Positions 1-7,821 of a stretch of DNA of 64,000 bases are shown piece by piece. Both the position numbers and the translations under genes were made by a program. Under the pieces are notes generated by a model. It saw only the letters and a list, made by a program, of their open reading frames with translations, ran no database searches and was not told the DNA's origin. The DNA is from Bosea sp. AS-1 (GTDB lineage Bacteria > Pseudomonadota > Alphaproteobacteria > Rhizobiales > Beijerinckiaceae), in assembly GCF_002220095.1 (NCBI RefSeq), contig NZ_CP022372.1, forward strand, positions 3,816,501 through 3,880,500, read 5' to 3'. The stretch's first letter is position 1; the number at the start of each line of letters is the position of its first letter.

Positions 1-1725
1 CTCGGCATCGACCGGGCCGTGGTCGCACTGAGCAAGACCGATCTCGCCGACGCGGATCGGATCGCGGCGGTACGCCGCGAGATCGAAGCCCTGCTCGCGG
101 ACACGCCCTTCGCCGATGCGCCGATGCTGCCGGTCTCTGCCGTGAGCGGCGATGGCCTCGCGGAACTGGGCGGCCTGCTCGCGACAAAGGCGCGCCAGGC
201 GCAGGACCGGCAGGGCGATGGGGCCTTCCGCCTTGCCGTCGACCGCTGCTTCACATTGCAGGGCACCGGCACCGTCGTGACCGGCACGGTGCTTTCAGGT
301 GCGGTCTCGGTCGGCGACCATGTCGTCGTCTCCCCGTCCGGCTTGCCGGCACGCATCCGCTCGATCCACGCTCAGAACCGCCCGGCCGAGACCGGCCATG
401 CCGGCGACCGCTGCGCGCTCAATCTCGCCGGCCCCGGCATCTCCAAGGATGCGATCCGGCATGGCGACATGGTGCTGGCGCCCGTCCTGCACGCGCCGGC
501 GAGCCGGATCGACGCCGAGATCACGCTGCTCGCCTCGGAGTCGCGGCCGCTCGCCATGTGGCAACCCGTGCGGTTGCATCACGCAGCAGCCGAGGTCGGC
601 GCACGCGTCGTGCTGCTGGGCGACGAGCTCGCTCCAGGCACAACAGGACCGATCCAGCTCGTGCTCGACAGCCCGCTCGCGGCCGCGGCGCTCGACCGTT
701 TCGTGCTGCGCGACGTCTCGGCGTCACGCACCATCGGAGGCGGCCGCTTCCTCGATCTGCGCGCACCGGAGCGGCGGCGGCGCAGCCCCGAGCGACTGGC
801 GCAGCTTTCGGCACGCGGCCTTGCCGATCCCGCTGCGGCCCTCAACACCCTGCTCGCGGTGCCGCCGCACCATGTCGAGATCGACAGCTTCGCCCGCGAC
901 CGTGCCCTCGGCCTCGAGGCGGCCGATGAACTGACGCAGCGCCTCGGCCTCGTCAGGATCGGCGCCCTCGCGATGCCGTCCACGCACTGGCAGGCGCTGG
1001 CGCGGGCCGTCGGCACTACGCTCGATGCCTACCATGTCGAGCATCCCGACCTTCCCGGCATGGGGCTGGAGCGGCTGAGGCTTGCCGTCGCGCCGCGTCA
1101 ACCGGCCCCTTTGTTCCGCCAGGCTCTGGCGCGGCTGGTGGAGGACGGCACCGTAGCGACCGCCGGCTCCTGGATCAGGAGGCCGGGGCATGAGGTCAGG
1201 CTCTCTCCGGACGACGAGGCGCTCTGGACACGGATCGCGCCATTGATCGGCGGCGAGGAACGCTTCCGCCCGCCGCGCGTGCGTGACATCGGCCAGGCGC
1301 TGGACCGGCGCGAGGAGGATATCCGCCGGCTGCTCCGGCTTGTGGGCCGGCGCGGCGATGTGCTTGAGGTCGCGCTCGATCACTTCTTCCTGCGCGGGAC
1401 GTTGACCGAGATGGTCGGCATTGCAAGCGCGCTCGCCGGGCTCGCCCCGGCCGGCTTCAACGCCGCCCAGTTCCGCGACAGGCTCGACAACGGCCGAAAG
1501 GTCGCTATCCAGATTCTCGAGTTCTTCGATCGTCATGGCGTCACCATCCGCCGCGGCGATCTGAGGCGCATCAACCGGCAGCGGCTCGACCTGTTCGGGC
1601 CGCTGCCGATGATGCCCGATGGAGGAGAAGCGTCCCCGGTGGGGCGTCCGGACTTCAAATCCGGGAGGGGCCGTCAGACGGTCTCTGGTGGGTTCGACTC
1701 CCATTCTCTTCCGCCACTTCCCTGA
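1..1725 (+). CDS. selB: SelB, selenocysteine-specific translation elongation factor (5'-truncated by the window edge)
   Basis: SelB is the EF-Tu-like GTPase that brings Sec-tRNA to UGA codons marked by a SECIS element. The frame is open from base 1, so the G1-G3 GTPase motifs lie outside the window. Visible are a G4 motif of SKTD type and a G5-like SAVSGDGL, then translation-factor beta-barrel domains, then a long C-terminal region consistent with the winged-helix repeats that bind SECIS RNA. The frame has no stop before 1723-1725, so the last ~35 codons are read through the tRNA-Sec gene at 1621-1716, giving a C-terminal tail including PDFKSGRGRQ. Identification rests on family resemblance plus the linked selC and selD. 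Confidence 0.93.
   Translation, partial: LGIDRAVVALSKTDLADADRIAAVRREIEALLADTPFADAPMLPVSAVSGDGLAELGGLLATKARQAQDRQGDGAFRLAVDRCFTLQGTGTVVTGTVLSGAVSVGDHVVVSPSGLPARIRSIHAQNRPAETGHAGDRCALNLAGPGISKDAIRHGDMVLAPVLHAPASRIDAEITLLASESRPLAMWQPVRLHHAAAEVGARVVLLGDELAPGTTGPIQLVLDSPLAAAALDRFVLRDVSASRTIGGGRFLDLRAPERRRRSPERLAQLSARGLADPAAALNTLLAVPPHHVEIDSFARDRALGLEAADELTQRLGLVRIGALAMPSTHWQALARAVGTTLDAYHVEHPDLPGMGLERLRLAVAPRQPAPLFRQALARLVEDGTVATAGSWIRRPGHEVRLSPDDEALWTRIAPLIGGEERFRPPRVRDIGQALDRREEDIRRLLRLVGRRGDVLEVALDHFFLRGTLTEMVGIASALAGLAPAGFNAAQFRDRLDNGRKVAIQILEFFDRHGVTIRRGDLRRINRQRLDLFGPLPMMPDGGEASPVGRPDFKSGRGRQTVSGGFDSHSLPPLP
1621..1716 (+). tRNA. selC: tRNA-Sec (anticodon TCA)
   Basis: The 96-nt cloverleaf has the hallmarks of bacterial tRNA-Sec: an 8-bp acceptor stem (GGAGGAGA with TCTCTTCC, one G-T wobble), a long variable arm, discriminator G at 1713 and an encoded CCA at 1714-1716. 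The anticodon loop is CTTCAAA at 1653-1659, with anticodon TCA at 1655-1657 reading UGA. The T arm carries GGTTCGACTCC. The whole gene lies inside the 3' end of the selB reading frame on the same strand. Its product is charged with serine by SerRS and converted to Sec by SelA, which is not in this window. Confidence 0.97.
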
Positions 1726-1747
1726 GGAGCCATGATCGAGAGGCCGC

Positions 1748-2137
1748 GTGTCGACATCTAGAGGCAAGGCACGCGGACTCGGTACCGATTTCGACCGCTG
1801 GCTCGGCAAGCTCTTCCGCAAGGGGCCGTTCACGGCGCTGATCGTGCTGGTGAAGATCGCCGAACCGAAGGTGGAGCCGTTGCGCTCGACCTTCGTTCAT
1901 GTCATCGGCGACGAGATCGACTGGGGCGACATCGTGCTGATGCTGCGCGGCGCAGGCGTCAACTGGGACGGCGCGGCCTTCTTCCCCACCCGCGAGGGTG
2001 GTGGGCTCGTGCCGGACGAAACCGCCCGCGCTCGCCTGAGAGAACTGGAAGGCGCCCTCCGCGAAAATCGGCTGGTGCTGAACGACGGCGCCTTCTTCGA
2101 TGTCTGGGGCCGGACCCTGAAGGTCGAGGAGGCCTGA
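1748..2137 (+). CDS. Small protein of unknown function downstream of selBC
   Basis: A 129-residue protein I do not recognise. It starts with GTG at 1748, 22 nt after the selB stop, preceded by a GAGAGG-like ribosome site. An earlier ATG at 1732 closes after nine codons. It is soluble, without a signal peptide or membrane segment. The N-terminal third is basic (residues 1-27) and the middle holds an acidic/aromatic stretch (DEIDWGDIVLMLRGAGVNWD, about 54-73). Co-directional placement after selB-selC suggests co-transcription and a possible accessory role in Sec metabolism, but nothing in the sequence proves that. Confidence 0.75.
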   Translation: MSTSRGKARGLGTDFDRWLGKLFRKGPFTALIVLVKIAEPKVEPLRSTFVHVIGDEIDWGDIVLMLRGAGVNWDGAAFFPTREGGGLVPDETARARLRELEGALRENRLVLNDGAFFDVWGRTLKVEEA

Positions 2138-2149
2138 AGCGCCACCGCG

Positions 2150-3226
2150 CTAGATGACCATGACCCGCCCCGCCCCCGCCTCCACGGAGCCGATGATCCC
2201 TGCGGCCGGATAGCCCGCGGCCTTGACCTGCGCCAACAGATCCCCGGCCCGCTCTGCCTTGCAGGAGACCAGAAGGCCCCCGGAGGTCTGCGGATCGGTG
2301 AGCAGGTGGCGGCGCCAGTCGGGGAACCCGGCCGGCAGCGCGACGCCTTCGCCATAGCTCGCCCAGTTGCGGTGTGAAGCTCCGGTCACCCGGCCGGCCT
2401 CGGCAAGCCGCTGCGCCTGCGACAGAAACGGCAGATCGGCCAGATTGAGCCTCAAGGTCACCTCGGAGCCCCGCGCCATTTCCAGCCCATGGCCGAGGAT
2501 GCCGAAACCGGTGACGTCGGTGATGGCGTGGACGTCCGCATCCTTCGCGAGCTCGGCACCGATCCGGTTGAGCAGCGTCACCGACGCGATCATCTCGCCA
2601 TAGGCTTCCGGCGAAAGCTCGCCCTTCTTGAATGCCGCCGAATAGACGCCGACACCGAGCGCCTTGGTCAGGATCAGCGCATCGCCCGGTCGCGCCCCAT
2701 TGTTGCGCCGCAAGTTCTTCGGATTGAGCAGTCCGATGACGGCAAGTCCGTAGATCGGCTCCGGCGCATCGATCGAATGGCCGCCGGCAACGGGAATGCC
2801 GGCCTCGGTGCAGATCGCGGCACCCCCCTTCAGGATCTCGCGGGTCATCTCGACCGGCAGCTTGTCGAGCGGCATGCCGAGAATGGCGAGCGCCATGATC
2901 GGCTTACCGCCCATGGCGTAGACGTCGGAGATGGCGTTGGTCGCGGCAATGCGGCCGAAATCATGCGGGTCGTCGACCATCGGCATGAAGAAATCGGTCG
3001 TCGCGACCACGCAGGTCTCGTCATCGACCTGCCAGACGGCCGCATCATCGCCTGTCTCGGTGCCGACGAGGAGCTGCTTGTAGGGACCGGCTGCCGGATG
3101 CTCGGCCAGCAATTGCTGCAGCACGGAGGGGGCGAGCTTGCAGCCGCATCCCCCGCCATGGGCGAGGCTCGTCAGCCGAGGTGCCGGAGCCCGCGCGGGA
3201 GCATCGCGTTCGATCGTATCGCTCAT
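2150..3226 (-). CDS. selD: SelD, selenide, water dikinase (selenophosphate synthetase), Cys form
   Basis: SelD makes monoselenophosphate from selenide and ATP, the selenium donor for Sec-tRNA synthesis. The 358-residue product carries the N-terminal catalytic loop GGGCGCK with Cys27 and Lys30, matching Cys17/Lys20 of E. coli SelD. The first Cys codon is TGC, so this is not a selenoprotein SelD. It continues with AIRS-type ATP-binding segments such as [20 protein letters not shown] and a Gly-rich [12 protein letters not shown] chose ATG 3226 over the in-frame ATG 45 nt upstream because GGAGATGAG lies just before it. It is convergent with the small gene ending at 2137. Confidence 0.95.
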   Translation of the reverse strand: MSDTIERDAPARAPAPRLTSLAHGGGCGCKLAPSVLQQLLAEHPAAGPYKQLLVGTETGDDAAVWQVDDETCVVATTDFFMPMVDDPHDFGRIAATNAISDVYAMGGKPIMALAILGMPLDKLPVEMTREILKGGAAICTEAGIPVAGGHSIDAPEPIYGLAVIGLLNPKNLRRNNGARPGDALILTKALGVGVYSAAFKKGELSPEAYGEMIASVTLLNRIGAELAKDADVHAITDVTGFGILGHGLEMARGSEVTLRLNLADLPFLSQAQRLAEAGRVTGASHRNWASYGEGVALPAGFPDWRRHLLTDPQTSGGLLVSCKAERAGDLLAQVKAAGYPAAGIIGSVEAGAGRVMVI

Positions 3227-3248
3227 CGTCTCATCTCCGGAAAGCGAT

Positions 3249-3269
3249 GGCCGGGCGCCCCGCCCGGCC
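3249..3269 (-). terminator. GC-rich hairpin between the transglutaminase gene and selD
   Basis: Perfect 9-bp arms GGCCGGGCG / CGCCCGGCC flank a 3-nt loop. On the minus strand it follows the transglutaminase-like stop (3278) and precedes the selD start (3226). There is no strong U-tract, so it may be a terminator or an mRNA-stabilising hairpin. Confidence 0.5.
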
Positions 3270-3277
3270 ACTCAGTA

Positions 3278-4372
3278 TCAAGCCGTGATCTCGGTCGATT
3301 TGATCGTGTACCTGAAGGTATCCGGATCAAGGCAGTCGAGCAGCGCGCCTGCGACCTCGGCCTGCGGGTACATCAGGAAACCGACCTTGTGCCGCGAACC
3401 CGGCAACGCGAGGTCATGGGCCATGTTGTAGCCGAGCCAGTTGCCCTCCCAGGTGCCGAACAAGGCCTCGCGTGCCGCGACGACCTTCGGGTTATCGATG
3501 GCGTTGTTGCCAGGCGGCTCCTCCAGCACGACCTTGCGAACATCGGCTGGGTCGGTCGCGACCCAGCCATGGCCTTCGAGCCAGATCTCGGCGCGACAAT
3601 GCTGGGCCTTGGTGATCGTCGCCGAGCCAGCGCCGAGGCTGGCATAGCCGAACCGCGAAGGCGCCACGCGGATGCCGTAGATGTCGCGTGCCGGAATGCC
3701 GATGGAGCGTACCAGCGCGACATAGAGCGCATTCAGATCGGCGCATTTACCGCCGAGATTGCCGGTCCGCAGCATCGAGGCGACATCGCCGGTGCCGCAG
3801 CCGCGCGTCCTGGCATCGCGGAAGGTATTGTCCACGACCCATTGATAGACCGCACGGGCCTTTTCGATCTCGCTCCCCTTGCCGGCCGCAGCCTTTTCGG
3901 CGGTTTCGCGAACGATGCCATCGGTCGGCATCAGCTCGGTCGCTTCGAGATAGAGCCTGCGCTCAGCCTCGCCGAGGACGGGCTTTTCCCCGGCAGCGAA
4001 ATCCTCGGCCCGGTCGCGCAACGAAAAGCGGCTGCGCAGCTCGACCATCGGCGCCGTCTCGCCGTCCGCGAAGACGACATGGAGCATCTGCGCAGCGTAT
4101 TTGGGATCGCGCGCCACCTCGGCCGAAGCCGCATTCGTCGTCCAATCGCTTTTGCCCGGCCGGATCCATTGCTGCTCGTCCACGGACGGCAGCCGAATCC
4201 AGGCCTGACTCGGCCCCTGCCCGGGCAGCTCCAGCCGCGTCACCACCTCGAAATCGCGCCATTTCCCCGGCATCGGCGCAAAAACCGCAGCCTGTGCGAA
4301 GCCCCGGCTCGGCATCAGCAGCGCCGTGCCCGCAACGGCGCCGGCCTTGAGCACATCGCGACGATCGATCAT
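3278..4372 (-). CDS. Tat-exported transglutaminase-like cysteine protease-fold protein
   Basis: A 364-residue protein whose N-terminus (MIDRRDVLKAGAVAGTALL) is a Tat-type signal with an RR pair. The transglutaminase-like core shows Cys210 in GGKCADLN, His258 in AQHCRAE and Asp274 in VATDPAD, the expected Cys-His-Asp triad. In bacteria such domains act as proteases, peptidases or cross-linking enzymes; the substrate is unknown here. Its ATG overlaps the stop of the upstream thioredoxin-like gene by four bases (ATGA), so the two are translationally coupled and both products are predicted to act outside the cytoplasm. Confidence 0.85.
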   Translation of the reverse strand: MIDRRDVLKAGAVAGTALLMPSRGFAQAAVFAPMPGKWRDFEVVTRLELPGQGPSQAWIRLPSVDEQQWIRPGKSDWTTNAASAEVARDPKYAAQMLHVVFADGETAPMVELRSRFSLRDRAEDFAAGEKPVLGEAERRLYLEATELMPTDGIVRETAEKAAAGKGSEIEKARAVYQWVVDNTFRDARTRGCGTGDVASMLRTGNLGGKCADLNALYVALVRSIGIPARDIYGIRVAPSRFGYASLGAGSATITKAQHCRAEIWLEGHGWVATDPADVRKVVLEEPPGNNAIDNPKVVAAREALFGTWEGNWLGYNMAHDLALPGSRHKVGFLMYPQAEVAGALLDCLDPDTFRYTIKSTEITA

Positions 4373-4932
4373 CGGCTAGTTCCTCCCCTCTTGCTGTTGG
4401 TGGTCGTGTCCGGCTGCCTTGCGCCTTGCTCCGCAAGGGCAGAAAGAGCGTCGAGAACGGCCGGGCTCGTCCAGTCGAGCGGCTCCCCGGCCCTGAGAGC
4501 CGGCCGTTGCTCGCTGTCGAGCACGAAGCTCGTCGGCAGACCGAGCACCTGCCAGCGTTTCATCGCGGCACGATCCTCATCGAGCAGGATCGGAAAGCCG
4601 ACGGGCCGGTCCTTGAAGAAGCTGCGCAAACGCGCGGGAACCTCGCCGACATCGACAGCCAGGATCGCGACGGCGAGATCGCCGCGCACCGCCAGCGCGT
4701 TGAGCTTTGCCATCTCCTCGATGCATGGGGCACACCAGGTGGCGAAGAAGTGGACAATGACCGCCTTGCCCCGAAAGCTCGCGAGAGCGAGCGGCGGCGC
4801 GTCGAGGCGCGCAAGCACCAGCTCAGGCGCAACGGGGGGAAGCCAGGGCTCAAGCTCTCCGGATCTCCCGGCCCCAGGCAGGAGACAGGCGCACAGGCCG
4901 AACCCCAGCGTCCAAAGACGGCGCTTCGGCAC
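4369..4932 (-). CDS. TlpA-like periplasmic thioredoxin-fold protein
   Basis: A thiol-disulfide oxidoreductase-like protein with the active site WCAPC (residues 66-70 from this start) in a TlpA/ResA-type thioredoxin fold, ending in a low-complexity tail. The start is uncertain. The frame is open to an ATG at 5025, but GTG 4932 begins a conventional signal peptide (VPKRRLWTLGFGLCACLLPG), so I prefer it. It may keep a substrate cysteine reduced, possibly the catalytic Cys of the coupled transglutaminase-like protein; that link is inference from the four-base overlap. Confidence 0.85.
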   Translation of the reverse strand: MPKRRLWTLGFGLCACLLPGAGRSGELEPWLPPVAPELVLARLDAPPLALASFRGKAVIVHFFATWCAPCIEEMAKLNALAVRGDLAVAILAVDVGEVPARLRSFFKDRPVGFPILLDEDRAAMKRWQVLGLPTSFVLDSEQRPALRAGEPLDWTSPAVLDALSALAEQGARQPDTTTNSKRGGTSR

Positions 4933-5121
4933 CCAGATCGATCCGGACGCGCCCCGAAACTCGGGAGCAGCAAGGGCGAGCACGCCAGCATGCTCACCCG
5001 CCCGCCCCCTTCCGTCAACGGGCATTCCCGAAAGTCACGCCAGGAGGGGCCGGAAACCAAAGATTAGCCGCATCGGCAACCGCTTCTTGCTCGAAATCGC
5101 CGCCCGCGTCAGCATGGCCGC

Positions 5122-5316
5122 ATGAAGCTGCTGCTCGTCCTCGGCATTGCCGTCTGCTGCGGCCTGGCGATCTGGCTCGCGCGAGATGGCAATGCCGTCA
5201 TGGCCCTGCCTCTCGTCATCATCGTCGCGGCGCTGGTCCGGACCCTGGTGCGCTCCGTCAGCGGGAAGCGGTTCCGCCCGGGAGAGACGCCCATCGAACA
5301 GGATACGGAAAACTGA
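5122..5316 (+). CDS. Small two-helix membrane protein
   Basis: A 64-residue protein with two hydrophobic segments (about residues 2-20 and 27-43) separated by a short polar turn and followed by a polar C-terminal tail. No family is recognised. No strong ribosome-binding site precedes the ATG, and the gene is divergent from the TlpA-like gene. Confidence 0.5.
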   Translation: MKLLLVLGIAVCCGLAIWLARDGNAVMALPLVIIVAALVRTLVRSVSGKRFRPGETPIEQDTEN

Positions 5317-5457
5317 CAGCTGCGACGCCACCTCCGCCGGCGCTCGCCCCTTCATAGATACACACGAGTAACCAACAGCTCGTTTTACGCTACATGCGGC
5401 CTCAATTGACGCTATTCTGCGATGGATCAGCGACAAAGCCTCTTTGCGGAGAGACAT

Positions 5458-5808
5458 ATGGCTGCATCCATCGAGAGATTCCTTTCCAGCGAGCTCGAAA
5501 CGCTACGGCATGACGTATTGAAGGCCGGCGTCCTGAATGCCAAGGCGCTTCGGGAAAGCACCGAATGCCATCTGGCGAAATTCGGTAGCGCACTGCCTCC
5601 TTCGCCCGCGCTGGACGATGCCTTGTTCCAGATCGTCACGAGCGTCAGCGCCTTCGCGCGCCTGCTTTACGGCCAAGCCCAGATCGCGGAATCGGAAGCC
5701 GCCCGACACCAGACCCTGGCGACCATCGAACGACTGGCACAGCTCGTCGGCAGCGTGGAACCGACAGGGCCTTCAGCAGCCGGGCCCTCTGGCGAAGTGG
5801 TTTCCTGA
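5458..5808 (+). CDS. Small helical hypothetical protein
   Basis: A 116-residue, mostly alpha-helical soluble protein of unknown function with a Gly/Pro/Ser-rich tail. The ATG at 5458 is preceded by GGAGAGA at ideal spacing, so I prefer it to the in-frame ATG at 5422. A phasin-like or coiled-coil helical bundle is possible, but no family motif is visible. The tRNA-Phe gene follows on the same strand. Confidence 0.6.
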   Translation: MAASIERFLSSELETLRHDVLKAGVLNAKALRESTECHLAKFGSALPPSPALDDALFQIVTSVSAFARLLYGQAQIAESEAARHQTLATIERLAQLVGSVEPTGPSAAGPSGEVVS

Positions 5809-5927
5809 AGCGTTTTTCAACGGAGCATGGCCGAGCTGTAGAAAGCCGGCTGAAGTGACTGGACAGGCTCTGCGCCAGCCTCTATATCGCCCCCACCAAC
5901 ACGGACGGCCCGCGCCGCTCCCGGTTC

Positions 5928-6003
5928 GCCCAGGTAGCTCAGTTGGTAGAGCATGCGACTGAAAATCGCAGTGTCGGTGGTTCGATTCCGCCCCTGGGCA
6001 CCA
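5928..6003 (+). tRNA. tRNA-Phe (anticodon GAA)
   Basis: A 76-nt cloverleaf with acceptor stem GCCCAGG / CCTGGGC, discriminator A and encoded CCA at 6001-6003. The anticodon stem TGCGA / TCGCA encloses CTGAAAA with anticodon GAA at 5961-5963. The T arm is GGTTCGATTCC. Confidence 0.97.
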
Positions 6004-6440
6004 CTTCTTTTTCAAGAATGTCCGCTGAGTTCTGAAATGCCCGCAAATGCGGCAGATATCGCGCTCGTTGCTTCGGCAGGCTTCGAACGCGAATAGTCGT
6101 ATCTCGGCGGATCCTGCGGCCTGCCGACAGGAATCCATCATTATCTCTCGGCCAATGCCTCCCTCCCCGCATGAATCCGGGACGAGCAAAGCCGAGTGAC
6201 AAGGGCGTAGACAACGCGCGCCTTGCCGCTCAAGCGAGAGGGGCTTCGCTGGTCGAACCGGCGGCGACTCGGATGATCCGAGATGCAAGCGAGCCGCCTG
6301 ATCAGCGTGATCGAGGACTTCGATCCGCCAAAGGCCAGCCCGCCGATTTGGCTTTTCGGCCTGCCCTTTTCGGGCTCACTGCCCGCTCACGGACGACGCC
6401 GCCCGCGAGGGGCAGCGTCGGCTTGCGGGCAATCGGATCA
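6004..6440. other. Intergenic stretch, no gene recognised
   Basis: These 437 bases lie between tRNA-Phe and the 3' end of the repeat-protein gene. Frames crossing it look like shadows: Arg/Pro/Ser-rich, no good ribosome site, no recognisable domain. I see no strong hairpin with a T-tract and no duplicated tRNA 3' end that would mark an attachment site. Confidence 0.5.
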
Positions 6441-6794
6441 TCACCACCGCGTCGGAGGCGGAGGAGCGAAGGTGGGTCGGGTCGACGGCGGTCCCCAGCC
6501 GGGACGTGCCCCATAGCCATATCCCGGCTGCGGGCGCTGCGGCCGGCCATAGCCGTAACCAGGACGACCGTAGCCAGGGCGGCCGTAACCATAACCGGGA
6601 CGGCCGTAGCGCTGACGGCGCTGGGACTCCTCGATCATCATGAGGCGCCGCTGCTTGGCGGCGGTCATGGTGAACTCGACGGGAGCCTTGTCGAGACGCT
6701 GCGCAAGTTGAGGCGCCAGGCTCTCGGATGCAATAGCCGGCGCGCTCAGCGCGGCTCCAACGGCTATGGCGGCGGATAGAATGAGCAAACGCAT
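6441..6794 (-). CDS. Secreted small protein with Tyr-Gly-Arg-Pro-Gly repeats
   Basis: A 117-residue protein with a Sec signal peptide (MRLLILSAAIAVGAALSAPAIA), a short polar helix, then a C-terminal half built of imperfect YGRPGYG units ending in a Pro/Trp-rich tail. The ATG at 6794 is preceded by AAGGAG at good spacing and is preferred to the longer in-frame start. Such low-complexity Gly/Tyr/Arg tails occur in small periplasmic or surface proteins of Hyphomicrobiales; no biochemical role is known to me. Confidence 0.75.
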   Translation of the reverse strand: MRLLILSAAIAVGAALSAPAIASESLAPQLAQRLDKAPVEFTMTAAKQRRLMMIEESQRRQRYGRPGYGYGRPGYGRPGYGYGRPQRPQPGYGYGARPGWGPPSTRPTFAPPPPTRW

Positions 6795-7143
6795 CAGGGA
6801 CTCCTTTGTCGCGATATAGAACGCGCAAGGGGTTAAACGGTTCATGAACTGGGCCGATGGCCGCCATTCATCTTCGCCACGATCATGACGCGGCGCTGCC
6901 GGATCGCAACGAGCTTTCTGCAGATACCCGCCGGGTCTCGGCAGGAAACTGTTTCTGTTTCAGGAAATTCAACTGCGACGCCGACAATGAGCGGAGCGTC
7001 CGTGCGAAGTGGTCCGCTTCTCGGCGACCCCGCCGCACGGGCATTGAAGGCGCGGCCTTATCGACACCGTCCATGAAAGCTTTTGACACGCAAGTCGATG
7101 CACATTAGCGACCAAGTCATCAGATGACTTGGCAAATTTTATC
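6795..7143. other. Divergent intergenic region upstream of a GntR gene
   Basis: These 349 bases separate the secreted repeat protein (minus) from the GntR gene (plus). No coding potential is evident. The notable element is the 21-nt palindrome at 7112-7132, annotated separately. Promoters for both genes should lie here, but I cannot place them with confidence. Confidence 0.5.
7112..7132. promoter_or_regulatory. Perfect palindrome, likely GntR operator
   Basis: Ten-base arms CCAAGTCATC and GATGACTTGG flank a single A, ending 11 nt before the ATG at 7144. FadR/FCD regulators commonly autoregulate through short palindromes of this kind. Its position favours ATG 7144 over the TTG at 7129, which would lie within the palindrome. 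Confidence 0.6.
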
Positions 7144-7821
7144 ATGCGCGCATTGAGCAGACCCAGCCTCGCCGAAACCGCCGTGGAAGCCATTCATGGC
7201 GAAATCCTCGCGCGGCGATGGGGCGTGGGCGAGCGTTTGCCGAATGAGGCCACGCTGTCAGCCGCCCTTTCCGTCAGCCGCGGCACCGTGCGCGAGGCGG
7301 TGCGGGTTCTGGCTTCCCAGGGTATCGTGGAAACGCGACAGGGTTCGGGCACCTATGTGCGGTCGACGACCGGCACGAACCTCTCTCTGACCACGGCCAA
7401 GCGGGCGAGCTTGCGCGAGCAATTCGAGGCACGGCTGGCGCTCGATGTCGAGGCCGCGCGGCTGGCGGCATTGCGCTGCTCCGCGGCCGATATCGACCGG
7501 CTTCGCTCTCTCCTCGCAAAACGCGGCGATTATGTCGGCGTCGACAAGGATGCTTTTGTCGCGCGGGATTTTGCCTTTCATCAGGCCGTGATCGCGACCT
7601 CCCGCAACAACGTGCTGATCAGCCTGTACGAATTTTCGTCGCGCCTGATCGCCGAAACGATCGCCGCGACGCTCGAAGGCGATCTGCCGGAGCCGGACAT
7701 GGCAGCGCACAAGGCGATCGTGGACGCCATCGAATCAGGCAATCCCGACAACGCCGACGCCGCGGTCCGCCATTTCATGGCCCCGGTGCTGGTCGCCCTC
7801 GACAAGGTATTGATGTCATGA
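7144..7821 (+). CDS. GntR-family (FCD domain) transcriptional regulator
   Basis: A 225-residue regulator. The N-terminal winged helix-turn-helix covers roughly residues 10-70 (LPNEATLSAALSVSRGTVRE), and the all-helical FCD effector domain follows, with acid and His residues (ARDFAFHQAVI, PDMAAHKAIVDAI) that usually bind metal and a carboxylate ligand. I use ATG 7144 because an upstream TTG falls inside a palindrome. The stop overlaps the MFS gene start by four bases, so it probably controls that transporter and perhaps the convergent catabolic genes. Confidence 0.9.
   Translation: MRALSRPSLAETAVEAIHGEILARRWGVGERLPNEATLSAALSVSRGTVREAVRVLASQGIVETRQGSGTYVRSTTGTNLSLTTAKRASLREQFEARLALDVEAARLAALRCSAADIDRLRSLLAKRGDYVGVDKDAFVARDFAFHQAVIATSRNNVLISLYEFSSRLIAETIAATLEGDLPEPDMAAHKAIVDAIESGNPDNADAAVRHFMAPVLVALDKVLMS

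Noticed and set aside
2150..3226. SelD as a selenoprotein
   Set aside because: The active-site codon at the position of Cys27 is TGC, and no in-frame TGA is present.
2489..5125. Long plus-strand open frame of 878 codons
   Set aside because: It is antisense to selD, the transglutaminase-like gene and the TlpA-like gene, which have clear motifs and starts. Its sequence is a typical high-GC shadow.
5928..6003. tRNA-Phe as an integration attachment site
   Set aside because: No integrase, no repeated tRNA 3' fragment and no foreign-looking DNA block follow it.
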